Below, one piece after another: positions 6,713-14,537 of a stretch of DNA of 17,920 nucleotides. Origin of the DNA: J054 sp051008735 (GTDB taxonomy: Bacteria; Pseudomonadota; Gammaproteobacteria; Steroidobacterales; GCA-2729495); assembly GCA_051008735.1 (NCBI GenBank), contig JBPCXH010000055.1:1-17920 (forward strand), read 5' to 3'. The notes beneath the pieces are model-generated. The model did no database searches and had not been told where the DNA came from. It worked only from the letters and a program-made list of their open reading frames with translations. A program made the position numbers and the translations under genes. Numbering within the stretch: position 1 is the first letter of the stretch; every line of letters starts with the position of its first letter.

Positions 6713-9195
6713 GTGCGACCCCGTGTTATCACTGCGGGGCGCCGGTTCCGGCCCGGAACCCGCCGACCACTGCTGTCGCAGGAAAATTGCAGACTTTGTG
6801 CAGCGAAGCCTGTGCCCGCACCGCTGCCTTGATAGAGAAGCGGGGCCTGACTGAGTTTTATCGCTTTCGTGACGGGCCCGCCCATACGGCCAGCAGTCGT
6901 GATGGCGACCGCCAGCGCTGGCTGCCCTTCGATCGACAGGCGCTACAGAATGAATTCGTAGTACTTCGTGCCGATGGTCTGCGTGAAGCGCACCTGCTAT
7001 TGCAGGGGGTTCGTTGTGCTGCGTGCACCTGGCTGATCGAAAATGCCTTGGGGGCGGCGCCCGGGCTTAAGTCCATTAGCGGAGATCCGCTGACCACCCG
7101 GGCCACCCTGTGTTGGGATCCGGAACGCGTAGCCTTGAGTGAGTTGCTGACCCAACTGGCTCGGCTGGGCTACACACCCGTGCCCTATACCGAAGATGCG
7201 ACCGAGCTGGCGGCGCGCCAGGAACGCCGGCTCTCTTTGCAACGGTTGATCGTGGCCGGCCTGGGCATGATGCAGGTAATGAGTTTTGCCGTTGCCCTGT
7301 ACCTGGGCGCCTGGCGTGACCCGCAAATTGAAAGCTATCTGCGGCTGATCAGTTTGCTGGTGTCCACCCCGGTGGTTTTCTATGCCGGTGCACCGTTCTT
7401 TTTTGGAGCCTGGGCCGGCATTCGCGGGGGCGCACTGGGTATGGATGTGCCGGTCGCACTGGCGGTGGGCGGAGCCTGGTGTGCGAGTGTCTGGAATACG
7501 CTGGTCGGGAGTGGAGAGGTCTACTTTGATTCGGCCACTATGTTTGTGTTTTTTCTGTCGGCCGCGCGTTTTCTTGAAATGACCGGACGGCATCGTGCCA
7601 TGAGCTTGACGGGTGCCATGGCGCAGCACCTGCCGCGCGTCGCCACGCGCCTCCAGGCAGGTCTGGCCACACAAGTCGGTGTAATGGAGCTGGAAAAGGG
7701 GGACCGGATCCTGGTTGCTCCCGGCGAGACGCTGCCGGCGGACGGCGAACTGCTGTCAGACCGGGCCCGCGTGGATGAAGCCTTGCTGACTGGTGAATCC
7801 AGACCCGTCTCGCGCGGCTGCGGCGACACGCTGGTTGCCGGCAGCCTGAATACGGATCAGGTCCTGGAGATGACCGTGGTTCGAGTGGGTGCCGACACGC
7901 TGATGGCGCAAATTGCGCGCCTGGTTGGCGATGCCGGCGACCGGAAACCTCGCCTTGTGGAAATCGCTGATCGGGTCGCCTCCTGGTTTGTGGCCACCGT
8001 GCTGCTTGCCGCCGCCGCCGTCGCCTATGTGTGGTGGCAGCTGGCACCTGAGCGAGCCTTTGAAATAGCCCTGGCCGTGCTGGTGGTGACCTGCCCGTGC
8101 GCATTGGCTCTGGCGACGCCTGCGGCCTTTACCGTGGCCACCACCAGTCTGGCCAGGCTGGGCTTTATGGTCAGACGGCGCGGTGCTTTGCAAAATCTGA
8201 GTCGCTTGACCGATGTGGTCTTTGATAAAACCGGGACCCTTACGGACGCTCAACCCGTGATAGCCGATATTCAGACATGGCGTAACTGCTCCGCTGACCA
8301 GGCCCGGAGCATCGCGGCAGCGCTGGAGTCCCGTTCCTCTCATCCCCTGGCCAAAGCGTTCCCGGCGGCGGCTGCCTTGCCGCCCGTCAATAATGTCGAG
8401 GCGATTTCCGGCGCGGGTCTGGAGGGCACGGTCGACGGACAACGCTATCGGATCGGCACCGAAGCATTCGTCACGGCCTGGACCACCGACAGCGGGACGG
8501 TCGTTGACAATCAGGCTGCCCGGCGGCAGGTTTTTCTGGGTGATACCGAGGGTTTGCTTGCCCGCTTTAGCGTGGCTGAGCATCACCGCGACGGTGCCGC
8601 CGAGGTGACCGGGCAGTTGGCCACGAGCGGCCTGGACTTGAGAATTTTCAGCGGGGATCAGGCCGGGCCCGTGAGTGCGCTGGCCGATAGCCTGGGCATC
8701 CGTCACTGGCAGGCGGCATTGCAGCCCCAGGAAAAGCTGGCTGCCGTGGAGCAGCTCCAGGCACAGGGGCGGATCGTGGCCATGGTGGGCGACGGCATCA
8801 ATGATTCGCCGGTCCTTGCCGGCGCCGATGTATCGATTGCCATGGGCAGTGGGACCTCCCTGGCCCAGCATTCCGCTGACTGTGTCCTGATGAGTGAAAG
8901 TCTGGCGCCTCTGTGGTCTGCTCGTGAAGTGGCTCGTCGCACCCTGCGTGTGGTGCGCCAGAATGTGGCCTGGGCGGTTGCCTATAACCTGGTTGCTTTA
9001 CCTTTGGCAGCCACAGGCCTGCTGGCGCCGTGGATGGCTGCCCTGGGCATGTCAGCCAGTTCCCTGCTGGTCACCGGCAATGCCCTGCGCCTGGCGCGCT
9101 TGCCAGTAAGCCCGGAAGCCAGCTCTGCCGCGTCCACATTCGCCGCCGAACCCCGCGCGGCCTGCTGCAAGAAGCCCGCAGGCGCTGCATCATGA
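6709..9195 (+). CDS. ccoI: Copper-translocating P1B-type ATPase for cbb3 assembly (CcoI/FixI)
   Basis: An 828-residue inner-membrane copper ATPase that exports Cu(I) to the periplasm for cbb3 maturation. The N-terminus has a Cys-rich domain (C6, C9, C31, C35), typical of FixI and absent from housekeeping CopA. An HMA metal-binding domain follows with C103-A-A-C106. The catalytic core is intact: TGES at 351-354 (actuator), CPC at 452-454 in the transport helix, DKTGT at 496-500 with phosphorylated D496, an SHP motif in 'RSSHPLAKAF', and GDGIND at 694-699. The C-terminus ends with an extra Cys pair ('AACCKKP'), which might bind metal. It overlaps ccoH and ccoS by ATGA at both ends, so translation is tightly coupled. 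Confidence 0.97.
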   Translation: MSATPCYHCGAPVPARNPPTTAVAGKLQTLCSEACARTAALIEKRGLTEFYRFRDGPAHTASSRDGDRQRWLPFDRQALQNEFVVLRADGLREAHLLLQGVRCAACTWLIENALGAAPGLKSISGDPLTTRATLCWDPERVALSELLTQLARLGYTPVPYTEDATELAARQERRLSLQRLIVAGLGMMQVMSFAVALYLGAWRDPQIESYLRLISLLVSTPVVFYAGAPFFFGAWAGIRGGALGMDVPVALAVGGAWCASVWNTLVGSGEVYFDSATMFVFFLSAARFLEMTGRHRAMSLTGAMAQHLPRVATRLQAGLATQVGVMELEKGDRILVAPGETLPADGELLSDRARVDEALLTGESRPVSRGCGDTLVAGSLNTDQVLEMTVVRVGADTLMAQIARLVGDAGDRKPRLVEIADRVASWFVATVLLAAAAVAYVWWQLAPERAFEIALAVLVVTCPCALALATPAAFTVATTSLARLGFMVRRRGALQNLSRLTDVVFDKTGTLTDAQPVIADIQTWRNCSADQARSIAAALESRSSHPLAKAFPAAAALPPVNNVEAISGAGLEGTVDGQRYRIGTEAFVTAWTTDSGTVVDNQAARRQVFLGDTEGLLARFSVAEHHRDGAAEVTGQLATSGLDLRIFSGDQAGPVSALADSLGIRHWQAALQPQEKLAAVEQLQAQGRIVAMVGDGINDSPVLAGADVSIAMGSGTSLAQHSADCVLMSESLAPLWSAREVARRTLRVVRQNVAWAVAYNLVALPLAATGLLAPWMAALGMSASSLLVTGNALRLARLPVSPEASSAASTFAAEPRAACCKKPAGAAS

Positions 9196-9353
9196 CTATC
9201 ATCTATGTCCTGATCCCTCTGGGCCTGCTATTGCTGGCGGCAGCTGTCTGGGCCTTCTTCTGGGCCGTACGCAACGGCCAGTTTGATGACCTGGAGACCC
9301 CGGCCTGGCGCATCCTGATGGATGACGACAGCAAGCCGCCACCCCCCAACTAG
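9192..9353 (+). CDS. ccoS: Cbb3 oxidase assembly protein CcoS
   Basis: A 53-residue single-helix protein: 'MTIIYVLIPLGLLLLAAAVW' spans the membrane and is followed by 'FFWAVRNGQFDDLETPAWRI', where 'W..r.GQFdDle.pa.riL.dD' is the CcoS signature. CcoS is required for inserting haems and copper into CcoN in Rhodobacter. It starts inside the ccoI stop (ATGA at 9192-9195) and ends the cbb3 operon. The tail is short and acidic, then Pro-rich. Confidence 0.95.
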   Translation: MTIIYVLIPLGLLLLAAAVWAFFWAVRNGQFDDLETPAWRILMDDDSKPPPPN

Positions 9354-9370
9354 CCGTCCATCAGCGTAAA

Positions 9371-9399
9371 TTGGTCACGGCTGGCAGCGGGTTTGTAAT
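9371..9399 (+). promoter_or_regulatory. Possible sigma-70 promoter before the first membrane-protein gene
   Basis: TTGGTC at 9371-9376 and TGTAAT at 9394-9399 are separated by 17 bases. The -10 matches the consensus at five of six positions, the -35 at only three. It sits in the 97-base gap after ccoS, where no terminator is evident, so read-through from the cco operon is equally possible. Confidence 0.25.
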
Positions 9400-9450
9400 C
9401 GACCGGCGGCGAGGGAAAAATAGACCGCGTTTTCCAGGGGAGATATGGCC

Positions 9451-10257
9451 ATGGGGCGCGGACTGGGAGTCCTGCTAATCGTGATGATGCCGGCTTTGTT
9501 GCTGGCTGCTACCGCCGTAACAGGGGCCGATGACGGCCTGACGGCCCATGAACTTACGCGCTTCGTTCATCAGATGCTGTTTGTGTACTGGATCGGTCCG
9601 GACATCGGCGTGTACTACCTCAGTCATCGCATTACCGACCCGAATCTCTCCGTGGGCCAGCGTTTGGCCGCCGCGCAGGTCATGGGCCAGATTGATTTGA
9701 TCCCGCGCGTTTGCATGAGTCTGATGCTGACCGTCGGCGGCATCCTGACAGAGTTTGTGGACGTGCCGCACCCGGCCTGGCAAATGGTGGGCATTGTCCT
9801 GCTGGGTCCCGTCTGGCTCAGTATGATCCTGGTGACTTATTTCCGTCGTGGCACCGCGCTGGGTGAGACAGCAACCAGGCTGGATTTCTATTTTCGCTGG
9901 CTGATGATTGTCGCGGTGCTTGCTTCGGTGGGCTATTCCTTCAGCACGGGCAGACTGGATGCCAGTCCCTGGGTCGGCAGCAAACTGGTGCTGTTTGCCG
10001 CAATTCTGCTGTTTGGCTTGTTGATGCGCTTGCGCGTGGCCCCGCTGGTCGCCGGCATTGGCAAGCTGGCAACGGCAGGCCCGTCTGCTGAAACCGATCA
10101 AATGATGGCAGCGAGTTTGAGCCGCACTAAACCCTTTGTGCTGGCCATGTGGGCCTGCCTGCTGCTGGCGGCCTTGCTGGGGGTGGTGAAGCCCGGTGGC
10201 CAGGAACCGGCAACCGCCGCTCTTGAGCAAGCGGCTTCTGTGCGCGCACTGCCCTGA
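9451..10257 (+). CDS. Uncharacterised polytopic membrane protein (paralogue of 10276-10947)
   Basis: I do not recognise a named family. The 268-residue product has an N-terminal hydrophobic segment (about 5-22, perhaps a signal anchor) and six further helices. Helix 1 of the core contains H40 and 'YWIGPDIGVYYLS' (W47, G49, D51, G53), followed by T62-D63-P64 and 'LIPR' (P85, R86). These positions recur in the minus-strand neighbour, so the two are paralogues over their whole core. The ATG at 9451 is chosen because AGGGGAG (9436-9442) is 8 bases upstream; the ATG at 9445 would be only 2 bases from it. The buried His and Asp/Arg could be haem or ion ligands, but no function is shown. It could be a membrane partner for the neighbouring redox enzymes, or unrelated to them. 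Confidence 0.8.
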   Translation: MGRGLGVLLIVMMPALLLAATAVTGADDGLTAHELTRFVHQMLFVYWIGPDIGVYYLSHRITDPNLSVGQRLAAAQVMGQIDLIPRVCMSLMLTVGGILTEFVDVPHPAWQMVGIVLLGPVWLSMILVTYFRRGTALGETATRLDFYFRWLMIVAVLASVGYSFSTGRLDASPWVGSKLVLFAAILLFGLLMRLRVAPLVAGIGKLATAGPSAETDQMMAASLSRTKPFVLAMWACLLLAALLGVVKPGGQEPATAALEQAASVRALP

Positions 10258-10275
10258 CGGGGGCGCATGGCTTAT

Positions 10276-10947
10276 CTACCAGATCTTGGCGGTCCCGATC
10301 AGGCCCACCAGGGCGATGGTGCCGTAGGTTGACCAGATCACGATAGCGGAGCGGTTCATCACCACGGCAATGGTGTTCTCCAGCTCGGGCGTCGATCCCT
10401 CTGTCGCCATGCGCGCGAAGGCAATGGCCAGGGGTTCGAAGACCACCAGCATCGCGATCACCATCAGATTGATCAGGCCGTACAGGCCCACCTTCCACAA
10501 CAGCCAGGTGGCGTCGGCTGCGAACGGTCCGTTACCCAGGTAGGAAGACACCGCCAGGGCGATCATCCCGGCACCGACGATGCCCGTCAGATAGTTATTC
10601 AGCTTGCCCAGCTGAATCCCCAGGGGCTGATCGTATTTGTAGGCTCCTGTCATGCTGACGGCCCACCAGGCCAGTGTGAACAGCCAGACCAGCGTGATGC
10701 CTGTCGGGCCAAGCTCCAGCAGGCCGAGTTTGACAGACAGCATGACGCCCAGGGGCAGGGCTGCTTTCCACATGGTGCGCGGCAGCAGTTCGATCCGCAG
10801 GGCCCAGTGCATCAGCATCAGCCGCGCGTCGAAGGGCAATTTGGGGTCCGTGGCTTTTTTCGCTGACAGGAAAACGCCCAGGTCGGTCCCGATCCAGAAC
10901 ACGAACATCAAGAGGTGCAGGTAATTCCAGCCGTCGTAACTGGTCAT
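10276..10947 (-). CDS. Uncharacterised polytopic membrane protein (paralogue of 9451-10257)
   Basis: This 223-residue protein has six predicted helices and no signal peptide. It shares with the convergent gene the pattern H11...'FVFWIGTDLGVFLS' (W18, G20, D22, G24), T33-D34-P35, R42 and 'LLPR' (P56, R57). The C-terminal halves also align (a W..K..L helix, then a charged loop and a last helix). The ATG at 10947 is preferred to a TTG six bases upstream; GGATGGG lies about 9 bases before it. The gene faces the previous one tail to tail with 18 bases between stops, and is divergent from the cupin gene across a 222-base regulatory region. It is not a family I can name. Confidence 0.8.
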   Translation of the reverse strand: MTSYDGWNYLHLLMFVFWIGTDLGVFLSAKKATDPKLPFDARLMLMHWALRIELLPRTMWKAALPLGVMLSVKLGLLELGPTGITLVWLFTLAWWAVSMTGAYKYDQPLGIQLGKLNNYLTGIVGAGMIALAVSSYLGNGPFAADATWLLWKVGLYGLINLMVIAMLVVFEPLAIAFARMATEGSTPELENTIAVVMNRSAIVIWSTYGTIALVGLIGTAKIW

Positions 10948-11125
10948 TGGCAAATTCCCATCCGATTAAATGGCCGCTCCCAGCAACGGCCCGGGCGCCA
11001 TCCTCACCGGAATAGCGGCCGCGCGCAAGACTTCCGCGGGCAAGCGCCCTGGCCGTCCGCCAAGTGAAATTGTCCTTACCGGTACTTGCATCGGCGCCAC
11101 CGCGTGGCGGATAGTTAATGACTGA

Positions 11126-11142
11126 CCGGGGCGAGGCCCCGG
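11126..11142 (+). repeat. GC-rich 7-bp hairpin in the cupin gene leader
   Basis: CCGGGGC and GCCCCGG pair perfectly around GAG. It ends 27 bases before the GTG start and 12 bases before the ribosome site, so it would lie in the 5' leader of the catabolic transcript. No T-tract follows. Confidence 0.5.
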
Positions 11143-11154
11143 CCCTATCGCAAT

Positions 11155-11163
11155 GGAGAGGAG
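11155..11163 (+). promoter_or_regulatory. Strong ribosome-binding site for the GTG-started cupin gene
   Basis: GGAGAGGAG lies 6 bases before the GTG at 11170. It is the best Shine-Dalgarno in this area and decides the start codon. Confidence 0.7.
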
Positions 11164-11169
11164 TGAGAC

Positions 11170-12075
11170 GTGCGGCCCCATGTTGAATTGATTCAGGAAG
11201 CAGATCTTTGCTGGCATCCGGCCGAGCTTTTCGGCGGTGAAGGACGCGTGCGACAGCGCAACCTTTCCTATGACGAGGAAGACGGTTCAGCATCAACCCG
11301 CCTGATTTTTGACAGCGCCTGGCATCGGCCGGCGGGCTTTCACAATGCTGACATTGAATGGTACGTCATGAACGGTCAGGTCAAGATGGGTGACCAGCTG
11401 CTGGGGAAGGGCGGTTATTTTCGGGCCCCGGCCGGGTTATGTGTGCCGGAGCTGTCTGTCCAGGAAGGCACGGAGATCCTTATCTTCCGCGAGTACGGCG
11501 ACTGGGGTTTCAGTAAATCTGCCAAGAATCGCGATGGATTCGTGTCCCGCGGCGGTAATACCGCCTCAGCTGAGCCCGGTGAACTCACCGTGGTGGATAC
11601 CAGCCGCATGGAGTGGATGCCCAACGTATACGAAGGCGATACGCAGCGTTTCCTGAAGCTGAAGCTCCTCTACCACGATCCTGCGCCCGAGGACGATAAC
11701 AACAAGGGTTTCGTCACCATGCTGGCCTGGGCGCCGCCGGGCTGGTCAGACAATCGCCTGGTTCATCATCCGGTTTTTGAGGAGGCTTATAGCCTGGACG
11801 GTGATCTGGTCTATAACTTCGGCACCCTGGATCCCGGCACTTATTTTTTCCGTCCGGCTATGGTCAAGCACGGTCATTTTGTCGCCGGCGAGGAGCGGGG
11901 CTGGACAGGCTTTTTTCGGCTGGACGGCTCCCTGATTAACTGGATCACAGTGAACGAGCGGGTGATCATCGAGGGTGACGCCGTCAACTACGATCCGGTG
12001 ACTCAGGCACCATTGATGGCGGGCATTCCCGTGCGCTCCCGAACGGCCGGGGACTGGGATCTGGACGGTCAGTAA
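11170..12075 (+). CDS. Two-cupin-domain protein (DUF4437-like)
   Basis: The 301-residue soluble protein contains two cupin halves. The first (about 45-105) has 'WHRPAGFHNADIEWYVMNGQV' folded with 'GGYFRAPAG', but only H58 and E63 resemble ligands and the motif-2 His is absent. The second (about 170-250) keeps H199, H200, E204/E205 and H234/H236, a full set for a 3-His/Glu metal site. The overall pattern resembles DUF4437 or ChrR-type cupins, which include ring-cleavage dioxygenases, isomerases and hydrolases as well as sensors, so the reaction is not assigned. GTG at 11170 is the start, given by the strong ribosome site. It is the first gene of a closely packed five-gene cluster and is followed by the amidohydrolase after 48 bases. 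Confidence 0.78.
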   Translation: MRPHVELIQEADLCWHPAELFGGEGRVRQRNLSYDEEDGSASTRLIFDSAWHRPAGFHNADIEWYVMNGQVKMGDQLLGKGGYFRAPAGLCVPELSVQEGTEILIFREYGDWGFSKSAKNRDGFVSRGGNTASAEPGELTVVDTSRMEWMPNVYEGDTQRFLKLKLLYHDPAPEDDNNKGFVTMLAWAPPGWSDNRLVHHPVFEEAYSLDGDLVYNFGTLDPGTYFFRPAMVKHGHFVAGEERGWTGFFRLDGSLINWITVNERVIIEGDAVNYDPVTQAPLMAGIPVRSRTAGDWDLDGQ

Positions 12076-12123
12076 CGGCGTGCCGGGCTGCCGTCAGGCG
12101 GCGTTTCAAAATAGAGGAATTGC

Positions 12124-12990
12124 TTGACGTTTATGTCGGGAGCTATTGATATTGTTGTAAATCCTTTCACGCCTGAGGCGGTGGAGAAGGGATGGACTGG
12201 TCTGGATGATGCCTTTAAGGCGCAAGTTCGCATGCCCGAGGAGATGCGGGGCGGCGTGAGCATGACGGATTACCTGGGCCGCATGGACCGGGCCGGTATC
12301 GAGCGCTCCCTGCTGATCGCCGTCCGGGCCGGCGATCTGAATAAGCGCGGCGGCTTCGAGATGCCTTACGACTACGTGCACGGGCTATGCCAGGAGCATC
12401 CGGACCGGTTTTCGGGTCTGGCGGGCATTGACCCGTTTCGGGGTATGCAGGGCCTGCGGGACCTGGAGTATGCGGTCCGGGAGCTGGGGTTCGTGGGTGC
12501 TCATCTGTACCCGCACTGGTGTGAACTGGCACCCGATCACGCCAAGTATTACCCCTATTACGCCAAATGCTGCGAGCTGGATATTCCCATCATGATGCAG
12601 GTGGGTCACAACCTGGTGTATTCCCGGGAGCGGCGCCTGCCAAGCGTGGGCCGGCCGATTTGCCTGGATCAGGTTGCCATCGATTTTCCTGAGCTGCGCC
12701 TGATCGGCATTCATATCGGCGTGCCCTGGACTGACGAGATGATCTCCATGTGCTGGAAGCATGAAAATATCTATACCGCCGGCGATGCCTACGCGCCCAA
12801 ACACTGGCCCGAATCCTTCGTGCATTACGCCAACACCTACGGTCGTGAGAAAGTGATGTTCGGGACGGACTTTCCGGTGATTGACCCCGAGCGCGGCGTG
12901 CGTGAAGTGGAAGCGCTTGGCTTCAGGGAAGAATCCAAACGCCTGCTGATGCGGGATAACGCCTTACGGGTATTCAAGCTTCCTGCCTGA
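12124..12990 (+). CDS. Amidohydrolase-2 (ACMSD-like) family protein lacking the HxH motif
   Basis: The 288-residue product is a TIM-barrel protein of the amidohydrolase-2 family, which includes decarboxylases (ACMSD, gamma-resorcylate), hydratases and hydrolases of aromatic or lactone substrates. The barrel is recognisable from 'GIDPFRGMQGLRDLEYAVRELGFVGAHLYPHW', H162 ('QVGHN'), H197 ('LIGIHIGVPW') and D249 ('MFGTDFPV'). The N-terminal metal motif I-D-x-H-x-H is replaced by I8-D9-I10-V11-V12-N13, so both His ligands are missing. It may bind metal through the remaining residues, use another mechanism, or act without metal. TTG at 12124 is taken as the start because AGAGGA (12113-12118) is 5 bases upstream; the ATG at 12133 is an alternative. 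It is followed 12 bases later by the CoA ligase gene. Confidence 0.82.
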   Translation: MTFMSGAIDIVVNPFTPEAVEKGWTGLDDAFKAQVRMPEEMRGGVSMTDYLGRMDRAGIERSLLIAVRAGDLNKRGGFEMPYDYVHGLCQEHPDRFSGLAGIDPFRGMQGLRDLEYAVRELGFVGAHLYPHWCELAPDHAKYYPYYAKCCELDIPIMMQVGHNLVYSRERRLPSVGRPICLDQVAIDFPELRLIGIHIGVPWTDEMISMCWKHENIYTAGDAYAPKHWPESFVHYANTYGREKVMFGTDFPVIDPERGVREVEALGFREESKRLLMRDNALRVFKLPA

Positions 12991-13002
12991 GAGCCGCCAG
13001 CC

Positions 13003-14535
13003 ATGAGTCAGCCGATGGACCCGCTGCCCGAAACATTCCAGCACCTTTCCATGACCAGCGGCCTGCGGGCCGCGGCCGCCCGTAACCCGGGCAAGATTGC
13101 TTACAAGCACGGCGACCTTGAACGACCCTATGGCGAACTGGTCAGTCGCATTGATCAAATAAGCAGCGCGATAAGCGCCGATCTGGGCCTGGCGCCGGGT
13201 GTCCACGGCGCCATTGTCGCCAAGAATTCCATTGAATATATGGAGGTGGTTTTCGGCGCTGCCCAGGCGGGCGTCGCCCTGGCCACCATAAATCCCCGCC
13301 TGTCGCCGAAGGAAATTGCGGCTATTTGCGACGACGCGGGTGCGCAGGTGCTGTTTGTTGACCAGGCAAACGCTGATGCCCTGGTTGATACGGCGCTGCC
13401 CACCGTGCAGCGGCGTGTTGTGATCGGGCCGGAATTCGAGGCCTGGCTGGCAGCCGCCAAGGTGGCGCCCTCGCCGCCGGTGCCGGAGTGGGGTGTGTTT
13501 ACCATTCCCTATACCTCGGGAACGACCGGGCAGCCCAAGGGCGTGCTGGTGCCCTTGCGGTCCCGCGCCCTGACCCTGTTCGCGATGGCCGTTGAGTACG
13601 GCTGCTATTCACCCGACGACCGATTCCTGGCCATCGCGCCGATGTGTCATGGCGCGGGGATGATTTTTTCCCTGGCACCGGTGTTCTTTGGTGGCTACTG
13701 CGAAATCATGGACAGCTTCGATCCGGAGCAGGTGATGCGGGCCTTGAAGGAGGGGGAGATGACCGGCTTCTTCGGGGTGCCAACGCATTTTCACGCCATG
13801 ATGAGCCTGGATGCCGAGGTGCTGGAAAGCTGTCGGCCCGGGCATCTGAAAACCGTGATCTCTAATGCAGCCGCGTTGCCCCAGGCCATGAAGGAGCGCC
13901 TGGTTGAGTATTTCGGTGAGGGCCTGCTGCACGAGACTTACGGGTCGACAGAGGCGGGCATCGTGACCAATCTGCGTCCGGCCGATCAATTGCGCAAGCA
14001 GGCCTGCGTTGGCCAGCCCATCGCCTGCACCCAGCTGGAGATTCGGCGCCAGGATGGCAGCTTGTGTGACGCGGATGAAGTGGGCGAGTTGTTCTCCACC
14101 AGCCCCTATTTGTTTAACGGCTACTGGAATCGTGAGGCAGCGACAACAGAAGCATTCCGGGATGGCTGGGTCACCGTCGGTGATCTGGCCAAGCGAGACA
14201 AGGAAGGCCACGTTTACATCGTCGACCGCATCAAGGATATGGTCATTTCCGGTGGGGTAAACATCTACCCGCGGGAAATCGAGGAAGTTTTGCTTAAGCA
14301 TCCGGATATCGCTGAGGTTGCCATTGTCGGACTGCCTGACGAACGCTGGGGCGAGCGCCTGAAGGCTTTTGTCGTGCCGGCACCGGGCAGCAAGCTGGAT
14401 GCCGAGGCGGTAAGCGCTTATTGCGAGGAGCAGATTTCGCGCATGAAGACGCCCAAGGAGGTGGAATTCATTGAGCAGATTCCCCGCAATGCCAACGGCA
14501 AGGTGCTGAAAACCGAACTCCGCAAGCGAGGTTGA
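13003..14535 (+). CDS. AMP-forming acyl-CoA synthetase (class I adenylate-forming ligase)
   Basis: The 510-residue enzyme activates a carboxylic acid with ATP and CoA to the acyl-CoA. Motifs in order: P-loop-like YTSGTTGQPKG (170-180); YGSTEAG (313-319); D394 in 'WVTVGDLAK'; R409 and 'KDMVISGGVNIYP' (411-423, hinge); catalytic K500 in 'RNANGKVLKTELR'. All residues needed for adenylation and thioesterification are present. The motifs fit medium- or long-chain acyl, steroid-carboxyl or aromatic acyl CoA ligases equally; specificity cannot be read by eye. Its 3' end overlaps a possible TTG start of the next gene, and the cluster context suggests it activates an acid made by the molybdoenzyme branch or imported from outside. 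Confidence 0.95.
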   Translation: MSQPMDPLPETFQHLSMTSGLRAAAARNPGKIAYKHGDLERPYGELVSRIDQISSAISADLGLAPGVHGAIVAKNSIEYMEVVFGAAQAGVALATINPRLSPKEIAAICDDAGAQVLFVDQANADALVDTALPTVQRRVVIGPEFEAWLAAAKVAPSPPVPEWGVFTIPYTSGTTGQPKGVLVPLRSRALTLFAMAVEYGCYSPDDRFLAIAPMCHGAGMIFSLAPVFFGGYCEIMDSFDPEQVMRALKEGEMTGFFGVPTHFHAMMSLDAEVLESCRPGHLKTVISNAAALPQAMKERLVEYFGEGLLHETYGSTEAGIVTNLRPADQLRKQACVGQPIACTQLEIRRQDGSLCDADEVGELFSTSPYLFNGYWNREAATTEAFRDGWVTVGDLAKRDKEGHVYIVDRIKDMVISGGVNIYPREIEEVLLKHPDIAEVAIVGLPDERWGERLKAFVVPAPGSKLDAEAVSAYCEEQISRMKTPKEVEFIEQIPRNANGKVLKTELRKRG

Positions 14536-14537
14536 GC

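Larger units (their letters stand above)
10948..11169. promoter_or_regulatory. Divergent intergenic region with several dyad symmetries
   Basis: The 222 bases between the minus-strand membrane gene and the cupin gene should hold promoters for both. Three symmetric elements are visible: TACCGGTA (11077-11084), a perfect inverted repeat CGCCAC-CGC-GTGGCG (11095-11109), and CCGGGGC-GAG-GCCCCGG (11126-11142). The middle one lies between a TTGCAT and a GTTAAT, which are weak promoter-like hexamers with too long a spacer (22). A transcription-factor operator is plausible; no regulator gene is encoded in this window. Confidence 0.4.

Noticed and set aside
7756..8871. 371-codon open frame on the minus strand
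   Set aside because: Entirely inside ccoI, whose P-type ATPase motifs run through the region. The antisense product has low-complexity His/Gly/Gln composition and no ribosome site of note.
9475..10230. 251-codon open frame on the minus strand
   Set aside because: Antisense to the membrane-protein gene, whose helices and paralogy to its neighbour are clear; the antisense product is His/Gln-rich and without domains.
10258..10275. Bidirectional terminator between the convergent membrane-protein genes
   Set aside because: The 18-base gap shows no inverted repeat with a T-run on either strand.
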